Shown piece by piece: positions 45,050 through 56,182 of a DNA stretch of 64,000 bases (positions within the stretch are counted from its first letter, which is position 1; each line of letters begins with the position of its first letter). The DNA comes from Trichobilharzia szidati. Its lineage: Eukaryota; Platyhelminthes; Trematoda; Strigeidida; Schistosomatidae. Position numbers and translations under genes: made by a program. The stretch is taken from the NCBI GenBank assembly GCA_944472155.2, contig OX235275.1, positions 52,655,228 to 52,719,227 of the forward strand, written 5' to 3'. The notes under the pieces are model-generated. The model saw only the letters and a list, made by a program, of their open reading frames with translations, did no database searches and was not told the origin of the DNA.

Positions 45050-45425
45050 AGATGCACACTAGCGACTGGCCCTATTCAAGGCCAGTTACCTTGGGTTGTA
45101 CTGGGAAGCTGTGACAAGCAGGGTACAGCAGGTCGAAGGTGAGGACAGTTACTTATCGAAGACATTGCGAAGTGGTCGCGCTAAATCGCGAATTGGCAGA
45201 ATTCATGCACTGACCATTGGATTGGGTCCCAGTGGCCTAATGGTTCATGAGCTCGCCTTGTAACCAGAGGGTCGTAGGTTCGAACCCCGGCGGGTGAGTA
45301 CTGTGAAGGGTCCCAAACCAGGACGAAACAATTGTCCAGTACTCCCAGGTTTTCTCTAAGTGATGTCGGCTCATCATGATGAAATTCTCCAACCAAAGAA
45401 ATAACTGTCAAATAAAATGCTCACG
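45050..45425 (+). mobile_element. Full-length family A SINE with strong stem I
   Basis: Plus strand: body from about 45060, tRNA-like part with GGTTCGAACCCCGG, then the hammerhead region. Stem I has eight perfect pairs (45296-45303 with 45337-45344), stem II GTCC/GGAC, GAAA, palindromic ACAATTGT stem III, GUC triplet. The core is damaged (TGAAGG instead of CUGANGA). Confidence 0.78.
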
Positions 45426-48400
45426 TCAGAGTCAGATTTTCGGAGAAATTCACTAGCTAACATTAAAATATATACTGTTGCCTACTCAATTTATAGAAGA
45501 TTACACAACCACTTTTCCAAGAGATCACTTGATATATTGATATACAATGCCTAAATACTGATTCGTTAAAACAACAAAAAGTAATGCAGTAATAAGTAAC
45601 CGAAACTGGGAACAACATTCGCTTCGCTGATCTATTACCTAGCAGGAAATCGAACTAGACATTCACAGTCCAGGAGTAGTGGAATGGTTTTATGCACCTG
45701 GCATACAACTTCCACATAAATCGCTGAATAAGCCTGTTATCATCATCACTGATGTTATTTTAGGCGCTTAATCAAGCCTGCATAAAACCAGTCAAACAAT
45801 GTCCCTCCACTAGTATTCATATAATCTTAGAGCAACTTTGGTGAAACGACTCACCTCAAAGTTCTCGTGATTTAGTGTTTAGACAACCTGATTCACATAG
45901 CTGGTAAGGAACAACTATGAAAATTACCGCATTTCCATATCTCCCGCGGCTAGTCACTTATCTGAGATCTGGCAGGATAACCATTGCTCCCCTACAGAAA
46001 CAACATCCTATAGCTGGTCTCGTTTGTATTTATATAATTGAAACTACTGTATTCCATTCATCTCATGGAATAACATCCAAAAACTCACAGTCTCTCATTG
46101 TATTGTTATCTTCGAGTATAGGACAAAAGTCTTCAACCATCTGAAGAGTAATTAACTATCTGCGTTACTTCACAACAAAACACTAAAACGGGACAGTCAT
46201 GCTGCAAACTAATGCACTGCGGAATTCAATGAAACACTAATAATAAAGCAAACATTTATTGAAAGGAAACTGAAGGTGTTGTAGTGTCAGTCGCAAGCTA
46301 TTACTCTGTTGCCTCCATTATCCTATCTTGTTTGGAGAATCATGTATTCAAAAATGAGGGTGTTGACAACAAGACACTTGTCTCCACATACCGGACAAGA
46401 ATGTCTTCAGAGACGAATCCGTAATACTCCAACCACCGAATTAAAAATCACATAGTTGATCTTCAGTAGATGCCCTCTCTGTTCGTGCTCACAACGCATT
46501 TATCCATCTTACACTGGTAGAATAATGTGCTTACTATTTTGATGATAACACGTCCATTTGACACTTATTTTCAAAAAATTTATAAAGACTATTTGTGAGA
46601 TATTTTGAATTTTAAGGGGGTACACTGAAACTTCCAAATTTTGATAAGTTCAGTACTCCTAATGAATTTAAAAACGTTTAAGTGTCACTATTCACTATTT
46701 AAAAATGTTAAGGTATGTTTGTTTGATCTGGAGATAACGACGATCATGACTGGAAATAATGCTACCTACTACAGCTATCACTGAACACATATTTACAATT
46801 TTAACAATTAATTTAGTGTTCTCCAGTAAAGTAAATGAATTAAAGTAAATTGATATACATAGAAATATCTCCACATGCCATCCCAATTATCTATTATCTT
46901 TACCCATTAGTGCTCTGTGTATAAAATATTCGTTTCCCCTAATAAACATGTAGCATTCTCAGTTTTTAATTCATTGTAGTCCGTTCATTTATTAACAACG
47001 CTACCTCACATTCTCTTGTAACAATCATTGCAACTACTTCAACGACCTATTTATTTCCTAAAAATAACTTAAATAGAATTATATATTCACTGAGAATTCA
47101 TAGAATTACCACGCAAATATGGTTGAATATCAAGTTTCATCTCCACTGACAAACAATAATAAGATTGATCAGTACTCTCCATGCAAACATGAATGAAAAG
47201 AACTAAACAAGTAGTTCAGAGAAGAGGCACTTTTCGACAAACTCATTTTCATTAGTTATACAATCTCATTCATAAGAATTTCTTTTCACGAAAGAGGATA
47301 GATAATAGTATGAGAGGAATGCCATCATCTTTGACAGGAACATTGGTCGCGGAAATGTTAAGAGTAGTGTTCTCCAGTCGTCCACTGGTCTTCACTTCAG
47401 TAGCCCGAAAGACAAGATCTCGTATCTGATCATTTCTCTAAGCTTATATCAGTCCACCGGTTCCCGTGGCGCTAGGTGTATTGGTTATTCGACGCTTATC
47501 TTATCTAAAGTGTTCAAGAACACTATTCGTCGCATGGCCGCAGAGGGGCAGTAGTGACTCCATGAGGCGTACGATAATTAGACGCACTGTCAACAGTGAT
47601 CATTCCACTTCAACAAACTGTTTCTTTCAAAGTTACCTAGAAAGTGAAGAACAACCTTCGTGTCAAAGACAAAAGGCTTTCGTCTTCTCTGCACAGCTAA
47701 AGCTTTAACCATTCAGATAGACGACCCTGAGCACCGTGTACAAAAGAGAATTCCCTAACCACTTCAACAATATTGGTAACAACCTTGTTTCCTGAAGACT
47801 TGATTTTGTTTGCCTTTTTAACTCTTTCTTTTGAAACCTTACGTAATGTCAAATTTAGCTTCGTTTGTATGCGCATTCTGATTACAACTCATCCACTATA
47901 TTCGTCAACTGAAGACGTAACTCTAATGCCCTTACTCACCTTTTCGTATGCATTGATCAATATGATATGATAACTATGATCATGACAACTCATCACTTCT
48001 GTTACTGTCCCCTTTCGTGAAAAAGGAATTTATATAAACACAATTATACAGCTTAAAAGGAAAATGAATTCTCCGAAAAGGGTCTCACACCGCTGAACTA
48101 CTCGTTTCGTTCTTTTCAATAATGAGATTATCGCTAACACAAGAAATTAACACCCTACAAATGAAAGACAGTAGTACATAAAGAGGAAGGTGACTTTCTG
48201 TGCTTGTCTTTTGCAAAAAAGCACTTGGCAGTCTAAAAATCACTCTATGTTACGGGGGTCACAACTCATTATTTTATTTCATCAGCCACAAGAACTTTTA
48301 TATCCGTATTATATACTGAAGAGATTTTACTCACGGTGTACAACTATTCACCCTTCACAGATAACTCAGTCTGTCAGGAATGTCCTGGTGCCACTAAATG

Positions 48401-51109
48401 AATTATTCCTTCCTATATCAATATTCAATCAATCACGATATATGTCATTGAGCAGTGAGTCCTTTAATTTTATGAACAATACTGAATACCCATATGAAAC
48501 ATGTTATTGAAATAATAGAAGTTTACACAATTCTAACCACTAACACCACTTTTGCAATGACAGAGTTAATTAGATGAACGTAAAATGCGAATTGTAATTC
48601 TGAAGAAAAGTGTTCATTTAACACTGAGTTAAAATGTATATCTATCTAAGAAGGCATGAAGGCCAACATACATTCATCTTTTGTCAAATAATAATATCTA
48701 TTATCAAGTGAAAAGAAAGTTAAAGGAGAGAATAAACTGAAACTAAACTAAATAGTAGCTTCCTAACAATAGGCGCGCTAGTGATTTTCCAAATATCGCG
48801 TATTTTACCCTTCGGTTAGTCTTTACATTAGGTAATGTTGAATTCCAACCGTTCAATTCAAGAAATAAGCTAATCGACTTCATTAAAGACGACGTCAACA
48901 AACTCTCCATGGAGAGACGTTACTTACTAACACCACAAGACGACTAAATAACAAAATTGTTAATTATTTAGCGGGCAAGAGATGCACAAAATGAAACAAG
49001 CCACCTGACCAACATCACCTTAACTTTCAGTTAAAATACGATACTAAAATCTTCTCAGGAATAGTTGACTACAAGATAAAATCTGTCAACAATATGCGGA
49101 AAGTATTCATTACTGCCTTAAAGCAATAGTCTGTTTTCAACAGAGATACCTTCTTACTCGGCAGGAATAGTATATTTCCGGCCTAAGAATAAAATTGCGA
49201 CCCCAAACCATCTAGCGAATACCATTCACAGCATTTCACAGAAACTTAATAGTCTTAAAAGTCTATGACAGAGAAAAAGTCAAGATAATAGCACACCGTT
49301 CAATTATTTGCACTAATGCTCGAATTCCTAGGTGTAGTGCCTATATGAATACTCTTGCTATGACGTCTAAATTATTTATATCAGGAATTTTATGTTGTTG
49401 AGAGCACTGTCTCCAAAGAGTGTTTCATTGTCTTTTTGATCATGAAAAACTTGAAAGAAAACCGAGGCTTCCCGTTATTTTCTTACACATATTTGCACAT
49501 TTGACCTTAATCAGATTTTCTTTCCCTCTAGTCCTTTAAGTATGTCGAGTTACAATAAAATTTATTTTGTATTTCCACACAGAACATGTCCTACCTCGGA
49601 AATAGGGTGAACTCACCAAGTTCAGAAAACAGATATGCAACTATTTTCGCATGTTTGTATCAACTCCAGAGACACTTTACCTATCAAACTTCCTTGTAAG
49701 TAATTACAACAACAATTAGAATCCTAGTCAAGTTCACCACCGCATCTTCATAAAAACCTTCAATATTAGGCTTATTCAAGAAATAATAGACTAAAACTAT
49801 AATGCAGCACCAATAACGCCACTCGGTGGACAATATCCAAGATCACAGGGCTTAACTTCGACAATTGATGCATCTGATAATTGTCCTTATTCAGCTTTAT
49901 TTTAACCTAGGAATCATAGCCAATTGGGGCCAAAACTGTCTTTTTCATCTTGCATTATTTCTACGTATTAATTACCACCAACAGTTACTACTCACCGCGC
50001 ACCAGCAATTCATTTTAGTCCGTACACAAAAACTCTACAGGGAATGCTACTTCTTATATACAGACTCATCGTTCATCTTCAGACACCTTCAAATTTGCAC
50101 CTCTCCATCAAACAACTAACTTAGCACCACCAAACACGTAATATGTACACCCTGGAGTACTCCACTAATGCGATGTTAAAAATATACTCTAGTAAGCAAA
50201 TGTTCCATAGTTTGTACTGCCTAAATGAGTGTGATTTTCATTGTACAAAGATACCTTCGAGAAACATTAACACTCAGCACCAGATGAGTGTAGAAAGCTA
50301 TTCATCATTCACGACCAATAAAAAGTTCCAAATATTTACACAAGACCAACCATCATAATGACTACTTTATAATACTGTGGTGTCTGTGCTACATATTCGT
50401 GAGTATACAGAAGCAGAATGCTGAGTAATGTCCTTGCACAATTATAGTGTCCGTCGATAGGAAATGAGATAATGCTATAACCCTGAGAAGAATCCAATCG
50501 GAAATAAACAGAGATGATATGACCGTCATTTGCAAACTGTGCGATCAATACAGGGTTCATGACTTTCTCAATATAGACTATTCTTTGTCATAGTGAGCAG
50601 TACTAGCCTCATTCACCTCACCTGGGTTCTCTAACCCTATCAGAAATGAAGGTGCCGTTGTTCAAACAAAGAGATTTGAGAATGCTCATAAAAGACCTCA
50701 CAGCTACCGTGGATCTGGTCGGTGAGCAGGAACAGAGGGCAAAATTGGTGATCTTGAGGACCCATGAGGTCGATGTTAAGCTTGCGTAAAGACTTTATTC
50801 TACTTTTAATTAGTAAACACCGCAACATGGACTAATGGTTTCTACCTTCAAAAATACATTTTTAGTCGACTTCCAGTAACATTTCGACAAACTGCTACTA
50901 CTACTTGACCTATGACATTCGACTAGGAAATTTCACACATGAAATGAATACAAATGTGTGACTGACAGTAAGAAAATGAATTCACCAATATTCCTACAAA
51001 TAAATGTCACTGAGTTAGTGTAACAGTAAATGAGAATTATTTCTTGGGAACAAATGTGTTGCGTTTCGAATACAGCAGTACGCTAGTCAAATGCAAGATG
51101 ATGAGGCTG
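45426..51109. other. Low-coding region, no gene seen
   Basis: About 5.7 kb. PLE-type hammerhead-like relics at 47218-47255 (minus, TTTGTCGAAAAGTGCC) and 48065-48106 (plus, CTCCGAAAAGGGTC). Chance ORFs up to 106 codons only; none resembles a known domain. Confidence 0.5.
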
Positions 51110-51936
51110 CAGGAATGAACCACACCGACTACTAACCTTAAGATTGGAAGTGAAATGGTTGAGCGTGTTAACCACTTAACTTATCGGCAAATTTGCACCG
51201 GCCATCACGGACTGATTGCTGACGAAATACCAGTACGGATATAAAAGGTTCGTATGGCATTTAACAGCGTACGTAATCTCTGGTGTAGACAGTATATCCG
51301 GCTATACATCAACGGACGTGTTCGCCATGTTCTACTTCATGGCTGAGACATGATCATTAGAGGCGGAAGATATGGAAGGACTAGGTACGCGTTTATGTTT
51401 TATCTCGCGTGGTATTATATGCTGAGCAACATTTGGGTTTGGCGAAGTGTTAGGCAGGGAAGGGAATCTAATCGATGAATTTGTGAAACCGCACCCATTG
51501 AGATGTCCAGGACGCGTACCGAACCAACGACCTTCCTGACGAGCAATGTCACCTGACATTTGATTGGACTGGGAGTCATGGGTGATTAGACCAAAACCTG
51601 ATATCAATCCAAGAAGTCTTCGACAACTGTTTTAAGCTAAGTATGCAGGTGTATACTGCGTAAATGAGGCCCCCCAGGTGCTGAGAACCAGTGGCTGGAG
51701 ACAATTGGTCATATGCCTTGAAACCGTTCTTGGTGGAGCATACGCTTCCACTTTTCGTGACCCTCACTTTCACTAAACCTCATGGTTTTTTCATGTTATT
51801 AATCTCTCCCATACATTTCTATCCAACGTGGTTCTTTTGAATTTATTTCTCCCCCCTTTTCTCTTTCTTTCTGTGCTGTGGTACTGTGACTTGAACTGCT
51901 GCACTTCCGAGCAAAGTTCTATGTTGAAACTTAATC
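51110..51936 (+). mobile_element. LINE-B 3' end, left of a nested SINE
   Basis: Plus strand, colinear with LINE-B tails elsewhere (ICTGHHGLIADEI in translation at about 51190). Continues after the SINE at 52177-52260. The frame is broken. Confidence 0.7.
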
Positions 51937-52176
51937 GTTTTTTGTTTTTTTCCTTCACGTTCCCCAGTGGAACATAGGGCTTCAAGCTAGTGGCTTGAAG
52001 TTTCTGTAGCAGTGTTTATTTTACAGGATGGGGTTGCTAACCTCATGCCCAACCTTTCCTCTTCACCAGCATTATTTCTGGCTTAGCGAGGTAAAGGAGT
52101 GCGTCAATGGCCGGGGATCGAACCGCGGACTATGTTCATGGTCGGCGAGCGTCCTAACCGCTATGCCACCGACGCA
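51937..52176 (-). mobile_element. SINE family C flanked by a 41-bp direct repeat
   Basis: Minus strand: tRNA-like head ending in the GTGCGTCGGTGGCATAGCGG region, body, and TTTTT-side tail (on the plus strand at 51937-51952). Flanks 51896-51936 and 52177-52217 are the same LINE-B sequence with three mismatches over 41 bp. Confidence 0.82.
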
Positions 52177-52453
52177 CTGCTGCACTTCCGAGCAAGGTTC
52201 TACGTTGGAACTTAATCAATCAGCCAGAACACTACGCCCACATTCTTCGGTATACAAGAGCTAGTTCCAGGTGAGTGAATCCCTACAACAGTTCCGCACG
52301 CTGAATACACAACACAAATCACTTGTGTAAATAAGCCGATAAAATAACGGAAAGTCGTGGACCACCGTCGTAATGTCATGTTTTATTAACCCCAAGATAT
52401 ACAGTAAACCACCAGTGACGAGTAAGTATGGTAACTGTGTTCCACTTTAGAAC

Positions 52454-52840
52454 CACAACAGTCACACTTCTTCAACACGGATAAATATAAACTCATTTAA
52501 TGGTTCTCACGGAGACTGTAGCTCTCGTTAAACACATGATCAATTAGTGCCTCAGTATAAACTGTTATAACGATGCTATTCAGTCTCACATAAATAATAA
52601 ATGTGAATAACACGGAACACCGCCTTGTATGCAGCCTTCCCATACTAAGACGATCCTTTTCCCACCTTAAAACAGCAATTGTCTATAATGAAACTGAAAC
52701 CTACTGTTTGATTGCTGGATGCCTTAGTCATTGTAAAATAACACCGATTGAAAACTCACCACCACCGACCTGTTTATATCATATGTCTACTTTGACAACG
52801 GATGTTCACAATGACATGGAATCTTAGACGACAATCTCCT
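52454..52840 (+). repeat. Dispersed repeat, copy 2 (pair 39255-39632)
   Basis: Non-coding partner of 39255-39632, same orientation. From its end to the RBM12 stop codon (about 530 bp) I see no other feature. Confidence 0.8.
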
Positions 52841-53369
52841 ACCAGAGATATATAATTGGTCGTACATAAATACAAAGACACTGCTACGTCTTACAAGCTA
52901 CTAGATGAGGATGAATCTTATAAATCGTAAAAACATTTAGAAGTCGACATCGCACTTTCCTAAGCCTGCAAACTATTTCGATGACGGAATGACTGGAATG
53001 TGAACTATTGAGCGTACTTTCGTAGAATCACAGGTCATTCCACAAGAGAGGAATACAATCTCCTGAGTTACTTAAAAAGTCGTATGACAAATGTTTCCGG
53101 AATGCCTTTAATTACTTTAACACATGAATTATTGCATGTTTGATTACTGGACACAAAGCAAGAAGAAGACTTGAAGCACTTATTCAAGGCATCTATATAT
53201 ACATATATACATAAATATATATTAAGTCAAATACTAGTTTCCAAAAATAGTCCCATAAAAAAATAAACAAATTACACAGTGGAATAAAACTAAAAATGCA
53301 AAACTGACTGATTTACATAAAGTCAACAAGTTGTCCTACAAAATAAAATTAAAATTTGTATCTTACCTG

Positions 53370-56174
53370 CTAGTTTCGATGGTCAAAACGCAAGACCAAC
53401 GGTCGTCCAGCTATGCGATATCCATTCAGTCCCCTGAGAGCTCTGTCTGCTTCATAACTTGTTTTGAAATCCACCAGTGCCTCACCAGTAGGTTGTCCCT
53501 GAGGATTACGGCGTAGTCGTATAGAACCGGGGATGAAGTAATAATCCCTCATAACTCCAGCTAGTTGATCAACGGTAAATCCAGGCGGCAGATTCCCAAC
53601 GAAAACAGAGACGAAATCAGGAATAGGCCGACGGTGTGGAGCAGGCAATGGTGGTCTGGGAGCAGGCACAGGATCCGATTGTGGTGGTGGAATAGAATGC
53701 AAGTTATCCATTGGAGGACGGAATCTCCGGAATTGGTCGCGATGTTCTTCGAAAGGAGCAGGTGGTCCGGGACGATCATAGCCAGGATCATCATACTTCC
53801 CTCTACCTGAACTTGGCGGGCGGTTTTCAAATGAATTGGGATGTTGCGGACGGTTTTCAAATGAATTGGGATGTGGCGGACGCTGACGTGGGTCCCACTG
53901 GGGGCGGGGTTCCCGAGGGTCCCTGTCACGCGGTCTTACAGGCTTGTCAAAATTGGATTGTTCATCACCCTTGGTATCGAGACCAAGACGGTTCAGCATC
54001 TCACTCCTAGAAATAGCTTCTATGTGAATAGTTGGATGTGTTTGCTTGGCCTTAGAGCCTTCTGTTGATGCCTCATTAACCGCGCGACGGCAGTTATTTT
54101 CACTAATGAAATCAATAAAAGCTGTGGTACCATCTGGAGCCATTTTTACTGCATCTCCCGGAATCAAAATGGAAGGGAACAAATTTAGAACTTCAGAATC
54201 TTTTACTGGGCGAGAAAATCCGCTGACACACGCGCATGTTAAAAATACTCCTGTCGCCTTGGCTGGTTCTGTATCAGTGTCACGTGAGACAGTCGACTTT
54301 GCCAGTTCCTGCGTGTCTTCAGACTTTCCGCTCACAGAAAAGCTGGAATAAGCAGAAACTTGCAGTTTGGATATTGCTATTAGGCGAGCTGATGGAAGTT
54401 CGGAATCCGGTCGGAATGGTCGCGACTTGGCGGAAAGTAGAATTTTTAAATCTGCTGCAGACGGTAGAGTAACAAGAGCTCTAGTCATGTTTCCACTTCG
54501 TGGGGCAGACCTGTCATTTGGGGAAAATCGAGCAAGGACAACATTTTCACAAGTTAAACCGGGAGCACCTACGAACCGCACAACTTCCATTTTCGTGGTA
54601 TCAGAAGGGAGTTCAGATAGCTCAAGGCATCCATCATTATAATGAGGTGGACAGAACTGGTCAGCAGGTGGAAGCTTTTTAGTAACCTCGGGGGGACACT
54701 TAGAAGCAAAACCTGTATCGCTAACATTGTAGAATTCTTCGAGAGATGAACTTAATACTCTGATGATGTCTCCCTTATAAGGACGATTATCGAAACTGAG
54801 CGCACGGTCATACGAATCTCTATTTGCCATCATGATAAACACATATCCAGTAGGACGTTGCAGTAAGTCTTCTTCTACTCTGATACCCCACTTAGGTACA
54901 ACTTGCACCCCACGCAATATTTCGAAGACACCTTTGATCCCAGCTTCTGGCACTGGTAGACAGACACGAAGTACATACTCAGTTTCTCCAGGTATCAAAT
55001 CAGATGGACGACCGTACGACGGAGGAGGAGGTCGACGTTTCCGTGGATACTCTTCATAATCTGGAACTGGCTGTTGGAATGGACGCTTAGGTCCCACACC
55101 AGGAGCATCAGCACCAAGCCACGGAGGTCTAACCGAGAAATCACGATCCTCCAGCAACCTGTTATTTGGAGGATAGGCAGCTTCCCGGTCAAGTGGATGG
55201 ACCGGACCACTTCTATTTTCCGGGGGATAATTACTATTACCACGATTTACTTCCCGTGGTGGGACATCATGTGGTACGAATCGATCATTATTTGATCTAG
55301 GAGGTGGCGTGGGATACTTGCCATAATCCGGAGCTCTGTCGTCCATAACGTGGCGCGGAGGGTACTGGTCTGGGTATGGATCTCTTGGACTGTTTCTAAA
55401 GCCAGTGTCCTTATTCCTAGGAGTGAAGTCTTCAGGGATGGGGGGTGGTGGGCGCCGACTGTAATCATAGTCTTCGTGATATCTGTATGGTGGGTCACCC
55501 CTATCATTCACATAAGCATCCCTCGGACCATAGTCGCGGGTTGGTGGGAAATCTCGGCTGTCATATCTAGAGGGTATATCCGGCGGATTATTGTAACCAT
55601 AATTCCGATCTCTATCCGAATGAATCCGATCTGGCGGTATATGTTCTGGATACTCCTCCGGTTTATTGCGTGCTACCATATCGATCTGTGCACGAGGCGG
55701 GGTATCAACGGGAGGAGCACTCGCTTTGTTGTAGGGATAAGCAAACTGGTTCAATGACTCATCGAACGATTCACGAGCGGCTCCGTTGCGATATGATGGG
55801 AATGAACTAGGCAAAGTAGGAGCTGTTACGTCTAGTGCATGCATAGCTTCAGACTTTTGAGGAACAGCTTGAGAAAGGGCTGTATTCCCTCCACCTGAAA
55901 ACATAGCTGATGTTCTGGCGGATTCGATGATCGTTTGCATTTCAGTTTTGCTGCTTAGAAACAAACGAACGGCGGCCCCATTAATCGACTGTCGATCAAG
56001 TAACATGGCTTTCCTTGCATCCTCGTCTGTAGCAAAAGCAATGAAGGCGTCCCCTTCAGTGCCTCCAACTATGTGCACTCCTCCCTCTGGAATAGATAAT
56101 CCACTGAAGAAACGGCGAATGTTCGACGCGTTTGCCGAGATTGGCAGATTTTGAAGTCGAATGATGACGGACAT
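53370..56174 (-). CDS. RBM12: RBM12 (SWAN)-type multi-RRM RNA-binding protein, single coding exon
   Basis: Family role: nuclear/cytoplasmic RNA-binding protein with several RRMs and proline-rich linkers; the precise targets are poorly defined. Residues 3-80 (VIIRLQNLPISANASNIRRF, IPEGGVHIVGGTEGDAFIAF) match the N-terminal RRM of RBM12 closely. Further RRM-like units start near 397, 512 and 640, and a C-terminal RRM covers about 853-934 (VSVFVGNLPPGFTVDQLAGV, FIPGSIRLRRNPQGQPTGEA). Between them lie Pro/Arg/Asp/Tyr-rich linkers (about 160-395 and 740-850); the second holds a 10-residue tandem repeat (HPNSFENRP). The 934 residues are close to the family's usual length. The start is the first ATG, at the RRM. 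An acceptor-like TTTACAG lies 8 nt before the ATG (exon from 56182), and a strong donor CAG|GTAAGA begins 3 nt after the TAG stop. Confidence 0.92.
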   Translation of the reverse strand: MSVIIRLQNLPISANASNIRRFFSGLSIPEGGVHIVGGTEGDAFIAFATDEDARKAMLLDRQSINGAAVRLFLSSKTEMQTIIESARTSAMFSGGGNTALSQAVPQKSEAMHALDVTAPTLPSSFPSYRNGAARESFDESLNQFAYPYNKASAPPVDTPPRAQIDMVARNKPEEYPEHIPPDRIHSDRDRNYGYNNPPDIPSRYDSRDFPPTRDYGPRDAYVNDRGDPPYRYHEDYDYSRRPPPPIPEDFTPRNKDTGFRNSPRDPYPDQYPPRHVMDDRAPDYGKYPTPPPRSNNDRFVPHDVPPREVNRGNSNYPPENRSGPVHPLDREAAYPPNNRLLEDRDFSVRPPWLGADAPGVGPKRPFQQPVPDYEEYPRKRRPPPPSYGRPSDLIPGETEYVLRVCLPVPEAGIKGVFEILRGVQVVPKWGIRVEEDLLQRPTGYVFIMMANRDSYDRALSFDNRPYKGDIIRVLSSSLEEFYNVSDTGFASKCPPEVTKKLPPADQFCPPHYNDGCLELSELPSDTTKMEVVRFVGAPGLTCENVVLARFSPNDRSAPRSGNMTRALVTLPSAADLKILLSAKSRPFRPDSELPSARLIAISKLQVSAYSSFSVSGKSEDTQELAKSTVSRDTDTEPAKATGVFLTCACVSGFSRPVKDSEVLNLFPSILIPGDAVKMAPDGTTAFIDFISENNCRRAVNEASTEGSKAKQTHPTIHIEAISRSEMLNRLGLDTKGDEQSNFDKPVRPRDRDPREPRPQWDPRQRPPHPNSFENRPQHPNSFENRPPSSGRGKYDDPGYDRPGPPAPFEEHRDQFRRFRPPMDNLHSIPPPQSDPVPAPRPPLPAPHRRPIPDFVSVFVGNLPPGFTVDQLAGVMRDYYFIPGSIRLRRNPQGQPTGEALVDFKTSYEADRALRGLNGYRIAGRPLVLRFDHRN

Positions 56175-56182
56175 CTTTTACT

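Noticed and set aside
37511..51109. A CRISPR array, virus-like or bacterial operon region
   Set aside because: No spaced short repeats, no dense open frames and no ribosome-binding-site pattern; sequence character is that of the flanking nuclear DNA.
53561..55757. Several ORFs of 60-135 codons on both strands inside RBM12
   Set aside because: They overlap the 934-codon multi-RRM frame and have composition expected of its shadow frames.
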